Below, in pieces: positions 1 to 13,240 of a stretch of 64,000 nt of DNA (position 1 is the stretch's first letter; every line of letters starts with the position of its first letter). The notes under the pieces were generated by a model, which saw only the letters and a list, made by a program, of their open reading frames with translations, did no database searches and had not been told where the DNA came from. The position numbers and the translations under genes are program-made. The stretch is from the NCBI GenBank assembly GCA_030159075.1, contig BROG01000073.1, positions 690,001 through 754,000 of the forward strand. Direction: 5' to 3'. This stretch comes from Atrina japonica (lineage: Eukaryota > Mollusca > Bivalvia > Pterioida > Pinnidae).

Positions 1-1476
1 CATCTCACAGCAAACAGATAATTTATATACCATCTCAAATTAAACAGGCAGTTTTTGTACCATCTCAAATTAAATAGGCATTTCTATACCATCTCACACC
101 AGAAAATTATATACCATCTCACAGCAAACAGACATATCTGTACCATCTTACAGCAAACACATTCCTATACCATCTCACAGAAAAGACATTTCTATACCAT
201 CTCATACCAAACAGGCACTTCTTTACCATCTCATGCCAGACAGTTACTATATGATCTCAAAGCAGACAGGTATTGTTTCATCTCACAGCAAACAGACAAT
301 TTCTATACCATCTCATATTAAACAGGCATTTCTATACCATCTCACACCAAACATACATTTCTATACCAACTTACACCAAACTGACAGTAACTTTACCATC
401 TCACAATAAACAGACAGTCACTATACCATCTCACACCAAACAGATATTCCGTACCATCCCATAGCAAACAGACAGTTATTATACCATCACACTGCTGTCA
501 GTTATTTTACCATCTCACAGGAAACAAACATTCCTATACCATCTCACAGGAAACAGACATTCTATACCATCTCACAGCAAACCGACAGTTGCTATACCAT
601 CTCACAGCAAATAGACAGTTATTATACCATCTCACTCCAAACAGATAGTTATTATACCATCTCACTCCAAACAGACATTCTGTACCATCTCACAGCAAAC
701 AGACTGTTACTATACCATCTCACACCAAACATTTCTATATCATCTTATGCCAAACAGACATTCTATACCATTGTATGCCAAACAAACAGTTACTATACTA
801 TCTCACAGCAAATTGACAGTTACTATACTATCTCACAGCAAATGGACAGTTACTAGACAATCTGACACCAAACAGACATTGTTATACCATCTAACACCAA
901 ACAGATATTTCTATACCACCTCATAGTAAACAGGCATTTTTATACCATCTCACACCAGACAGGCATTTCTATACCATATCACACTAAACAGACAGTAACT
1001 CTACCATCTCATAATAAACAGAAAATCTATACCATCCTGTAGTAAACAGACAGCTACTACACCATCACACAGCAGACAGTTACTATACCATCTCAAAGCA
1101 AACAGACATTCCTATATCATCTCATGGGAAACAGACATTCTATACCATCTCACAGTAAACAGAAAGTTACAACTCACTCCAAACAGACATTTTATACCAT
1201 CACATGCCAAACAAGAGAGTTACTATACCATCTCACACCAAACATTTCTATACCATCTCACAGCAGACAGACATTCTATACCATATCACAGCAAACAGAC
1301 AGTTACAATACCATCCTATACCAAACAGACATTTCTATACCATCTCATAGTAAACAGATATTTTTATACCATCTGACATCAAACATACATTTCTTTACCG
1401 TTGCACACCATAACAGACATTTCTGTACCATCTCACAGGGAACAGACAGTTACTATACCACCTCACCTAATAGGCA
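1..1476. repeat. Degenerate 29-33 bp minisatellite at window start
   Basis: About 45 imperfect copies built on TATACCATCTCACACCAAAC followed by AGACAGTTAC or AGACATTTC. Copies differ by many substitutions and small indels, so the array looks old. It runs off the left edge. Short open frames across it are repeat artefacts. It is probably in an upstream UTP6 intron, or intergenic. Confidence 0.9.
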
Positions 1477-3412
1477 CAAAATCTCATTCATAAGATCATA
1501 CATAGTAATCTTAATAACCAAGAATCAATCAAATGCATCTGCATCTTAATAGAAAAGTTGTTGTTTTTTTTTTGTCTAACCTCAGTGTCACAGTTAGAGT
1601 ACAAATGCTCTTGATGCAGATACAATTTGTTTTCAACCAAATTTAGCAGAGTTAAGACACCAATATGTAGTTCATATCATTTTAATATGAAGAACAGAAT
1701 TCTTACAATCAAACCATTGATATGCTAGATGGTAGATTTTAATTATTTTATAACCATTGGCTTTTTTTAATAATTGGTTTCTCCTTACTAACTTCTACTA
1801 GTACAATTATTAGTGATGTTGCTGTATTTAACAGCTCTTTTCTTCACTGCTATGTCAGGCATACATTTAGTCTAAAAATTGACACAAAAATCTGGAAAAG
1901 AATTGCACAAAAACTGATAAAAGATAAAAGAGAAGGACGAACTATGTGAAAAACATAAGTTAAAAGAATCAGCGGGAAACTTAAATGTGTATCAAATAGA
2001 TCTCCACACAGTAAAGTAATTACCATGATATGCCTCATTTCACACAAAAAACATTTATATGTAAATCGCTCATAACAAGATGGTAAATTTCAGATTAAGG
2101 ACATATGCTTTGTTTATGTATGGATAACATTTTTTGCATGTTTATGACCTTTCAATGTTGAAGTATCTACATAAAAAATTGAAATATTATACCATGATCC
2201 TCTCATGTTGTGTGCAAATCCCATTTTTATCACTTTTCCAGAATGGCATGGTGTATATCACATTTATCAGTAATTTCAGTGAGGATTTGAAGCCAAACTG
2301 TATGTAAGATTGGCATCACTGTTACCATCAGCAGAATTTCTGATGAATTACTGTTAATAGAACAGATTTGTGGAATGATTTCTCATATGTTTATTACAAT
2401 TTTGTTGTTTTTGTGTTTAAACTCAGCCCTGCCTTTTAAGATCAAGGAAAAGATTACCTAGGTTTATTAAATTTGATTGAATTAGCATTATTTTTTCAGT
2501 TATCTAACATGTGAGATTATCCTCTTTTGTTCTAAATAGATTTTAATATCAATTAATCTCTGAACTATTGAAGTATTATATAAAAAAATACCAGGATTAT
2601 TTCTTATGAGGTTTTCTTTAAATAATGTTTCCCTGTTTGTTGTTTGTTGAGAGACAATACAACCAAGAAAGTTTTCGATTTTGATTGGTTGGATTTTTTT
2701 TTTGTCAAACAACACTTTACATTTATGCTCTTGTCCAAGTTTAGAACAGTACACTACATATACCTTTTTACATTGATTGAAAAAGTGAAATGAAATGAAT
2801 TATGCAAAATATCTTATAAGGTATTTTTACATATATATTGTATAACTTCATATAGCAAAGTCAAGTATGGCCTTACATAAAGAAAAGGCATTTGCTGGGA
2901 TGAACTTGCAACACGGCTTTTATTCCATCAATTTTATAGCCAAAATTATTCTGTTTTTACCAGTCAGAATTTATATCGTTTTCTCCTAAATGTTGCATAA
3001 AGAATCTAAACCCAATTGTTATTCTAAACACTCAGTAAGAAATATAAATGAAGTGATATTTATTATCACACTACTATTTTATTTGTGAAAACTATGAAGT
3101 GCTGATAAAATTCAATTGCCAAGGGCTATCATGTAAAAGGATAAAAATAGAGCATCTCTCATTTAGGGTGAAATGACTATGGATAATAATTTATATATAA
3201 AAATATTCATTTTCAGTTATTCTATCCAAATATTCAGTTCTAGATGCTATCAGTTCAGATAGTCCAATATGTAGATGCTATTTCTTAACTAAAATCAAGT
3301 AACTGATAACACTTGGAGCAACCCTGCATATATAATGGACCCTTCTATGTCTGCTCAAAAGATAAATCCAATAAGGATTGACAGGTTAAATACTTAAACA
3401 TGTAGCTTTACT
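1477..3412. other. Non-coding, AT-rich, no recognised feature
   Basis: About 1.9 kb read on both strands. I see no exon with splice borders and a conserved protein, no RNA gene and no TIR pair. Upstream UTP6 exons were looked for here and not found. Confidence 0.5.
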
Positions 3413-3552
3413 GTCATGTAACTTTACAGTCAGATGTTGTGTTATATCCCCTTTCCCTTAGGGGTCTCTACTCATACAGTCATGTAACTTTACAGTCAGA
3501 TGTTGTGTTATATCCCATTTCCCTTAGGGGTCTCTATTTATACAGTCATGTA
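3413..3552. repeat. 66-bp tandem duplication
   Basis: Two nearly identical 66-bp units starting GTCATGTAACTTTACAGTCA, plus a third partial start. The few differences suggest a recent duplication. Confidence 0.85.
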
Positions 3553-3710
3553 TTGACAGATATAATAGTTCTCTTCTAAACATTGCCAATTCTCTGTTGT
3601 TTGACTGCCATTGACTCAGAGCTAGAGGTTCTGTACTTTTGTAAAAAAGAAACAATATGAGATGTTGACTGTTACATGTTGTTTTTTTGTATCAGACAAA
3701 TATATTGAGA

Positions 3711-4396
3711 GTCTATTTCTAACCTCCTGTTTGTACAGGTTTAAGTCTATTTCTAACCTCCTGTTTGTACAGGTTTAAGTCTATTTCTAACCTCCTGTTT
3801 GTACAGGTTTAAGTCTATTTCTAACCTCCTGTTTGTACAGGTTTATGTCTATTTCTAACCTCCTGTTTGTATAGGTTTAAGTCTGTTTCTAATCTCCTGT
3901 TTGTACAGGTTTAAGTCTATTTCTAACCTCCTGTTTGTACAGGTTTAAGTCTATTTCTAACCTCCTGTTTGTACAGGTTTAAGTCTATTTCTAACCTCCT
4001 GTTTGTACAGGTTTAAGTCTATTTCTAACCTCCTGTTTGTACAGGTTTATGTCTATTTCTAACCTCCTGTTTGTACAGGTTTATGTCTATTTCTAACCTC
4101 TTGTTTGTACAGGTTTAAGTCTATTTCTAACCTTCTATTTGTACAGGTTTACGTCTATTTCTAACCTCTTGTTTGTACAGGTTTAAGTCTATTTCTAACC
4201 TCCTGTTTGTACAGGTTTATGTCTATTGCTAACCTCCTGTTTGTACAGGTTTAAGTCTATTTCTAACCTTCTATTTGTACAGGTTTACATCTATTTCTAA
4301 CCTCTTGTTTGTACAGGTTTAAGTCTATTTCTAACCTCCTGTTTGTACAGGTTTATGTCTATTTCTAATCTCCTGTTTGTACAGGTTTAAGTCTAG
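3711..4396. repeat. 34-bp minisatellite, each unit resembling a 3' splice site
   Basis: About 20 copies of a 34-bp unit with exact period 34 (starts at 3711, 3745 and so on). Each unit contains TTTCTAAC (branch-point-like), then CCTCCTGTTTGTACAG (pyrimidine tract and AG), then GTTTAAGTC. This matches the order of a metazoan intron 3' end on the + strand, the strand of UTP6. I did not find a matching exon next to it: after the last unit the frame soon stops. Confidence 0.93.
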
Positions 4397-5514
4397 CTGT
4401 GTCCCAGGCTAATGAAGTTTACTAAGCTAGTTTTCTAACAGAAGGCTGGCCATCTTTTCCCAAATACAATATCATATTTCTCCCCTGTTATAAAAACTGA
4501 CAGGGGTCTATAACCGAAGAAACTGATGATTATGGTGGACAGCACTAGTGACAAAATATACAATTTTGAGAATTTGCACTTTAAATGTTGAAACTCTTTT
4601 CTTATAAACCTAAACTCTGTATCTCTGTCTACACCTAGAGCTGCAGTCTCTGCCAATTGTGTCTAGAATTATGACAGTAGATTATGCTATTTATTGATCT
4701 GGGTGAGTCTACATGTGACTGTAGGGGTTGATGAGTTAACAGTATGCTAAAAAATTGATAAGATGTAAAGATTCAAACTGCATTGTGTGTTTTGTTTCTG
4801 TATAACTCCAAGTCCCTTCCCAACAAATGGCTGTCTTTGGAAGAATTCTATACTAAAACCATAGATGACAAAATTGTCTGCCACTTGTAACTTCAGATCA
4901 TTGTAACAGTTGCTCTCAGAAATATATTTTTTTTTAAGTTGAGCCAGATTTTGATGGCCTTAAATCATTGAAATTTACTTAATGTATTCCACTGTGTACT
5001 TTGGTTTTGATTGAAGTATTGTAGCATTTCAGCCATGATTGAGCACCATTTCCCTTTGGTATCTGTGATAAGCAGACACTTTTTAACAATGGAAATAAAA
5101 CAAGAGAGTGCATCAGAAGTTTTAATTATACTGACCTGTCAGAAGTCTGATAAAATGATATACTGTTTTTATTTTAGTCAGCATGTATAACTCATACCAA
5201 TGAACCTGTTACCATTTTGTATTCCCAAAGTGTACTGTCCTTGTTCTTGTTCTAGTTGCTATTTTGTCGTATACTTTAGTTTACAAATGTTTATCTATAT
5301 AGTGTACAAATTAAACTTGATTTACCCACAAACGTTGTTGTCACATTTATAACAGTGTTATTGACAAGTGTTTATGTCAGGTCACATTTTCTTTGGAACT
5401 AAAATTTGCGTATGAACATGACATTCCTATTAGAAGTAGAAGTGCTTAGGGGCATTTATTTCTTGTGGATACATCAACTAGAATCATGTCAACAGTCATT
5501 GATATACTTACAGC
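4397..5514. other. Non-coding, contains a truncated MITE relic
   Basis: No exon seen. Positions 4668-4736 read in reverse align with the left half of the TIR element at 41443-41648: both carry ACTYATCAACCCCT and then a shared stretch ending in CATAAT. The other end of this copy is missing. An open frame of 73 codons on the minus strand at 4435-4656 has no recognisable family and no splice support. Confidence 0.5.
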
Positions 5515-6400
5515 AGAGCTATAGACCTTTATTGATGTCAGTGTTAGGACCATCTTGTGAGCTATAGACCTTTATTGATGTCAGTGTTTGGACCATCTTG
5601 TGAGTTATAGATCTTTGTGATGTCAGTGTTAGGACCATCTTGTGAGTTATAGATCTTTGTGATGTCAGTGTTAGGACCATCTTGTGAGCTATAGACCTTT
5701 ATTGATGTCAGTGTTAGGACCATCTTGTGAGTTATAGATCTTTGTGATGTCAGTGTTTGGACCATATTGTGAGTTATAGACCTTTGTGATGTCAGTGTTT
5801 GGACTATCTTGTGAGTTATATACCTTTATTGATGTCAATGATAGGACCATCTTGTGAGTTATATACCTTTGTGATGTCAGTGTTTGGACTATCTTGTGAG
5901 TTATAGACCTTTATTGATGTCAGTGTTAGGACCATCTTGTGAGCTATAGACCTTTATTGATGTCAGTGTTAGGACCATCTTGTGAGTTATAGACCTATAG
6001 ACCTTTGTTTTATTGATGTCAATGTTTGGACCATCTTGTGAGTTATAGACTATATGACCTTTATTGATGTCAGTGTTAGGACCATCTTGTGAGTTATAGA
6101 CCTTTGTGATGTCAGTGTTTGGACTATCTTGTGAGTTATAGTCCTTTATTGATGTCAATGTTTGGACCATCTTGTGAGTTATAGACCTTTGTGATGTCAT
6201 TGTTTGGACTATCTTGAGAGTTATAGACATTTGTTGATGTCAGTGTTAGAACATTCTTGTTAGTTATAGACCTTTGTTGATGTCAATGTTTGGACCATCT
6301 TGTGAGTTATAGACCTTTGTTGATGTCAATGTTTGGACCATCTTGTGAGTTATAGACCTTTGTTGATGTCAGTGTTAGAACCTTGTTACTTTTATGAGAA
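5515..6400. repeat. 40-46 bp minisatellite
   Basis: About 20 copies built on GAGTTATAGACCTTTRTTGA and TGTCAGTGTTAGGACCATCT. Two sub-types alternate: TTATTGATGTC/TTAGGACC and TTTGTGATGTC/TTTGGAC. Decayed copies continue to about 6480. Confidence 0.92.
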
Positions 6401-6693
6401 ATTATGTCAATTTACTTTTAGATGTTCTACTTACAGCAGAGTTATAGATCTCTGTTGATGCCAATGTAAGGACCTTGTTTCTTATGTGAAAATCTATATC
6501 AGTTTACATGTCAGATGCTCTTTTTTTCTTGTCTGATACATCATAACTAGATTTCCTCCATCACTGTTATAACCTGGCTGCAAACCTATTACCAAAACAA
6601 TTGTTGAGTTAGGCATAAAATAATAGTTCATACCCATATAGATATCTGATTTGTGTTTGAATGAATGATCAAACTGATTACTTTTTTTGACAG

Positions 6694-6879
6694 GTTGACA
6701 TCCTCACAAACAATGGACAGACAGATAAAGCACAAGGGGTTCTTAAAGATGCTGTTCAACAAAATCCTCATTCAGTATTGCTATGGAAACAATATCTATT
6801 ACTTCTCATACAGAATCAGTCAGAGGAAAGTCAGATTTTAGAGGCATTTAGAGAGGCCAATAAAACAACAGCAGAAAAG
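6694..6879 (+). CDS. UTP6: UTP6 exon (first in window)
   Basis: 186 nt, 62 codons, phase 0 at both ends. Acceptor TTTTTTTGACAG and donor AAAG|GTATAG. It encodes a HAT-type helical repeat, VDILTNNGQTDKAQGVL followed by a region with LLWKQYLLLLI, matching human UTP6 around its residues 380-440 (from memory of the human protein). The preceding exon, which should encode the end of the previous HAT repeat, was searched for between 1477 and 6690 and not found. Confidence 0.93.
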
Positions 6880-9800
6880 GTATAGTTATAGAAATACTTT
6901 ATATAGTTTTGTGTCATGATGTGACTGAGTCAGTAACCTATTGTAATGGATTTTAGGTCATCTAGGTCACTGAGTGACCTTTTGTAATAGTTTCATATTA
7001 TAAGGTCGTCTGAGTCATTGAGTGACCTGTTGGAATGGTTTTGTATGATAAGGTCATCTGAGTCACTGAGTTACCTATTGTAATGGTTTTGTATTATAAG
7101 GTCATCTGACTCACTGGGTGACATATTGTAATGATTTTGTATTATAAGATCATCTGATTCCATGAGTGACCTATCATAATGGTTTAGTATTATAAGGTCA
7201 TCTGAGTCAATGAGTGACCTATCATAATGGTTTAGTATTATAAGGTCATCTGAGTCAATGAGTGACCTATCGTAATGGTTTAGTATTATAAGGTCATCTG
7301 AGTCAATGAGTGACCTATCATAATGGTTTAGTATTATAAGGTCCAGGGTTCGAAAAATCCACTCGCCTGCTCGCATAGGTGAGTAAAATATTGTTTCGGG
7401 CGAGTAAATATACATAATGAACTCGCCCATGTGGCGAGTGCTGACGCCCTACTGAAAATCTGTTTTCCCTTTTAAATTTCGAAACCGATCCATTTCCTTC
7501 AATTTTAAGTTAAAAAAAAACATCATTAAAATAAACAATTAGAAACTTAAATAATAATTTTATTGACAATTAAACATGTTAATCTTTACCTCATGGCCAA
7601 AAATGTCACAGAACACATCGTGTGTTGACTGCTGTTTCTTGCAGTTTGTGAAGGAAGTGGAAGTTGGATGTGTGTAAATAAAAGAACCAATACCGAACGG
7701 ACCTGAATTTCAGGATTTGGTAAAATAATCATAACACTATAATTTGTAAAAAAGTTGTAAAATCTGAATTAAATGAAGTGAATGATAAAAGTAAAAATAG
7801 TTACTCAATACTGTAAATAAAAGTTTTAATGAAAATACAGAAATGGATAGCTGTTGTTTTCATCCAACAGTAGTGAAAACTTACTTTTTTAATTTATATT
7901 GATTTAATTAAACACAAAGAAGTAACATCATAAAATAGTAATAATAATAATAATAATAATTGATTATAATAATAATAATGATGCATTTACAGATGATTTA
8001 GATGTAAATGCATCATTCAGAAACAATATATATATTGTATATACATGTAAATTTATCTATTAAAATAACAATAACTTAAAAAAAAAAAATTAAATAAAAA
8101 AAAAATTTTTCTTTGTGGGCAAACAGATTTTTATTGTGGGCAACCAAAATTTCAGTCAAGAATTTGAATTCTAAAAAAATAATAGCATACAAAAGTTGTA
8201 AGATTTTCACACATTTTCCATCGTAATAAGTAGAAAAGACCTATAAAGACCTATGTAAGATCTATTTACTTTGAAAAAAAAATTATATGCTCATAATACA
8301 TTTACTTTGAAATGCTTGTTTTCATACTTGGGCAAGTGCAAAATGAGTTTGGGCGAGTGGAAGTTATGTAATCACTTGCCCGAAGGGCGAGTGCTTTTAT
8401 ATAAATTTTTTGAACCCTGAGGTCATCTGACTCACTGGCTCACCTATTGTAATAAGTTTGTATTATTAGGTCATCTGAATTAATGAGTGACCTATTGTAA
8501 TGGTTTTGTATAAGGTCATCTGAGTCCATGAGTGACCTGTTGTAATGGTTTTGTATTATACGGTCATCTGAATCAATGAGTAACCTATCGTAATTGTTTC
8601 ATATTATAAGGTCATCTGAGTCAATGAGTGACCTATCATAATGGTTCATCTAAGTCAATGAGTGTCCTATTGTAAATGATTTGTATAAGGTAATCTGAGT
8701 CCTTGAGTGACTTATTGTAATGGTGTCATATTATAAGGTCATCTGACTCACTGGGTGATCCATTGTAATTTTTTTGTATTGTAAGGTCAAATGAGCCACT
8801 GAGTGACCTATTGTAATGGTTTTGCATTTGCAGGTCATTGAGTGACCTTTTGTGATATTTTGTGTTTAAGTCACCTTAGTCAATGAGTCATTATTGAATA
8901 TGAATGAGAATCATGGCTAAAATAGTTTGATTTTCATAGGGATTTGTGTTCAAATTAATATAGTAAATGGCATATTCTGAAAGGTCAAAAACAGAAAATA
9001 TGGAAGATAATAAGTTTTAATGGTTAGTATACATGGTGCTTTGTTTGCCACGTTTAAATTTTTGCCTGGAACACTCAATTTTTTCCAAAATTAGAATGTC
9101 ACCAAAATAAAATAATAAAAACTTCACCTATAAAAATTACAGTGTGAGTTTTGGTTTTGCTAAAGCCAAGGCTGATCAATTTAGGAAGTTTGCCAATTTG
9201 AATGCAGAAGGCTGGTGTCTTTTACTCAATATCTTTGTCTATTGGACCAAGTTCTCTCCTACCCCCATCAAAAACTGACCACAATTTTATACCATAAAAA
9301 TGTTTGAGAGTGGCTTTAAACACCAACAAAACAAACAGACCTGGCCTGTTTTCAAATTTGTTACAACAATAGCAGACATATTTACATATATTTTCCACAC
9401 ACAATAATGTACCAATTTAAAATCAATATTTCCCCTGTTATAGAGTTTTTCAAGTTAAAGTCAAACTGTTAATTGAATTTTTTCCTTTAATGTGTTACAA
9501 AGATATATTGATAAGTTATGGTGACACATTGGTGTATATAGTTAATTTTTGGTCTGTAACATATTTCAAGTATTGCCAAGAGCATTTATATAAAATGTTT
9601 AACTGTCTGGGATGTACGTAACCTATTGTACAGGAATGAAAGAAAATGTTATGTAAACAAGCTTAGAATTGACTTCTATAGGCCAAATATTTAATCTAAA
9701 CAAAACAGAAATAGTTCTTTTCTACATTTAGAAGAAGAGAAACAATATAACAGTATGTGAGGATGTCATGTCAAATTGAATGGCATACAAACAATCCAAT

Positions 9801-12800
9801 CTGTACCAACTATATAGACTGCTGTTTAGTATCTTTATAACTGTATGTATACTTGGACAGATTTAAACTATGATGTTTTATTAGTCTTCAACATGCAAAA
9901 ACTAAATGAAAAAATGACATAGTTTAAAAAAAATAAATTACAGAGCAATCATCTAGTTATCTGATAGTTTTAATAAAGCTTCTGTAAGGGACAGCTATTA
10001 GACTATTAAAACATGAATGAGAATACAAAACAATTAGCAATGGGTGTTCTAATATTTAATATATATAATATACAGTGGAATCTTGTTATGTCGAAATTCC
10101 GGATATGTCAAAGTAGAAAGTCTGGTTCCATTTTTTTTTTTTTTTTTTTTTTTAGATATAATAGATATAAGTTGAAATTTTGGTTTCTCAAATTCTGGAT
10201 ATCTCGAAGAAATGGGTGTTTCAAGGCAATGAGATTCCACTGTGTATTTATATATATATATATATATCATACACACACTCACACACATGCATGCACACAC
10301 ACACACACTCACACACATGTATGCACACACACACACACACACTGTTCTCAGTTCTCATTAAAAAAAGTCCACATTTCTCAATTGTTACTCTTGTTCATCC
10401 TTCCGATTTTCGTTTTCACACTTTAACTTTAGTTTGCTTCATCCTTTTGTATTTATTTCTTTAGCCTTTTATTTGTTTACTTATTTATTATTTGTACTCT
10501 ATGCTTCCATTCCATAGTTTTCTTTTATGTCATGATAAACAGGTAATATTGCATTGAGTCGTCTGATATATACAGGTACCAGTACATCCAGTAGAACATG
10601 TAGATATGATATTGTAGTGATTCGTCTGATATATACAGGTACCACGTGGACCAGTAAAACATTGTAGATATGATATTGCAGTGAGTCGTCTGTTATATAC
10701 AGGTACCAGTATGTCCAGTAGAACGTGTAGATATGATATTGCAGTGAGTTGTCTCTTATATACAGGTACCAGTATGTCCAGTAGAACGTGTAGATATGAT
10801 ATTGTAGTGATTCGTCTGATATATACAGGTACCACTTGGACCAGTAAAACATTGTAGATATGATATTGCATTGAGTCGTCTGTTATATACAGGTACCAGT
10901 ATGTCCAGTAAAACGTGTAGATATGATATTGCAGTGAGTTGTCTCTTATATACAGGTACCAGTACATCCAGTAGAACGTGTAGATATAATATTGCAATGA
11001 ATCGTCTGTTATATATCAGTACCAGTAAAATGTGTAGATATGATATTGCAGTGAGTCGTCTGTTATATACCAGTACCAGTAAAATGTGTAGATATGATAT
11101 TGCAGTGATATTCGTCTGTTATATACAGGTACCCGGTACCAGTAAAATGTGTAGATATAATATTGCAGTGAATGAGTTCTGTTATATACATATACAGTTA
11201 CCTTTATGTCCAGTAGAACGTATAGATATGATATTGCAGTGAGTCGTCTGTTATATACAGGTACCAGTATGTCCAGTAAAACGTGTAGATATGATATTGC
11301 AGTGAGTCGTCTGTTATATACAGGTACCAATAGTATGTGTAAATATGATATTGCAGTGAGTTGTCTGTTATATACAGGTACCAATAGTATGTGTAAATAT
11401 GATATTGCAGTGAGTTGTCTGTTATATACAGGTACCAATAGTATGTGTAAATATGATATTGCAGTGAGTTATCTGTTATATACAGGTACCAATAGTATGT
11501 GTAGATATGATATTGCAGTGAGTTGTCTGTTATATACAGGTACCAATAGTATGTGTAGATATGATATTGCAGTGAGTTGTCTGTTATATACAGGAACCAA
11601 TAGTATGTGTAGATATGATATTGCAGTGAGTTGTCTGTTATATACAGGTACCAATAGTATGTGTAGATATGATATTGCAGTTAGTTGTATGTTATATACA
11701 GGAACCAGTAGAACGTGTAGATATGATATTGCAGTGAGTTGTCTGTTATATACAGGTACCAATAGTATGTGTAGATATGATATTGCAGTGAGTCGTCTGT
11801 TATATACAGGTACCAGTAGAACGTGTAGATATGATATTGCAGTTAGTTGTATGTTATATACAGGAACCAATAGTATGTGTAGATATGATATTGCAGTGAG
11901 TTGTCTGTTATATACAGGTACCAGTAGAACGTGTAGATATGATATTGCAGTTAGTTGTATGTTATATACAGGAACCAATAGTATGTGTAGATATGATATT
12001 GCAGTGAGTTGTCTGTTATATACAGGTACCAGTAGAACGTGTAGATATGATATTGCAGTTAGTTGTATGTTATATACAGGAACCAATAGTATGTGTAGAT
12101 ATGATATTGCAGTTAGTTGTATTTTATATACAGGAACCAATAGTATGTGTAGATATGATATTGCAGTTAGTTGTATGTTATATACAGGTACCAGTATGTC
12201 CAGTAAAACGTGTAGATATGATATTGCAGTGAGTTGTCTCTTATATACAGGTACCAGTACATCCAGTAGAACGTGTAGATATAATATTGCAATGAATCGT
12301 CTGTTATATATCAGTACCAGTAAAATGTGTAGATATGATATTGCAGTGAGTCGTCTGTTATATACCAGTACCAGTAAAATGTGTAGATATGATATTGCAG
12401 TGAGTCGTCTGTTATATACCGGTACCAGTAAAATGTGTAGATATAATATTGCAGTGAATCATCTGTCATATACAGTTACCTTTATGTCCAGTAGAACGTA
12501 TAGATATGATATTGCAGTGAGTCGTCTGTTATATACAGGTACCAGTATGTCCAGTAGAACGTGTAGATATGATATTTCAGTGAGTTGTCTGTTATATACA
12601 GGTACCAGTATGTCCAGTAGAACGTGTAGATATGATATTTGCAGTGAGTTGTCTGTTATATACAGGTACCAGTATGTCCAGTAGAACGTGTAGATATGAT
12701 ATTGCAGTGAGTTGTCTGTTATATACAGGTACCAGTATGTCCAGTAGAACGTGTAGATATGATATTTGCAGTGAGTTGTCTGTTATATACAGGTACCAGT

Positions 12801-13180
12801 ATGTCCAGTAGAACGTGTAGATATGATATTTGCAGTGAGTTGTCTGTTATATACAGGTACCAGTATGTCCAGTAGAACGTGTAGATATGATATTTGCAGT
12901 GAGTTGTCTGTTATATACAGGTACCAGTATGTCCAGTAGAACGTGTAGATATGATATTTGCAGTGAGTTGTCTGTTATATACAGGTACCAGTATGTCCAG
13001 TAGAACGTGTAGATATGATATTGCAGTGAGTTGTCCATGATGTACCAGTAGTACATGTAGCACATAGTAATGGTGCACTTTTATAAAGTGTCATTAGAGT
13101 TAATATTGATGTATTGTAAAAGCCAGTTAAATGGGTCTTTTTACCTCCAAGAGTTGCAAAGCTTATCAATAGAAACTGAA

Positions 13181-13240
<60 letters not shown>

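Noticed and set aside
4380..4430. UTP6 exon immediately after the 3'-splice-site-like array
   Set aside because: Every frame after the last GTACAG stops within about a dozen codons and none resembles UTP6.
4435..4656. 73-codon minus-strand frame starting MAETAALG
   Set aside because: No recognisable family or exon borders; it lies next to a truncated MITE relic and probably belongs to dispersed repeat DNA.
10013..10464. Overlapping frames on both strands
   Set aside because: They cross a MITE, a poly-T run and TA/CA microsatellites.
11206..12684. 492-codon plus-strand open frame
   Set aside because: It is wholly inside the 54/63-bp array; unit length divisible by three keeps it open, and the minus strand is open too.
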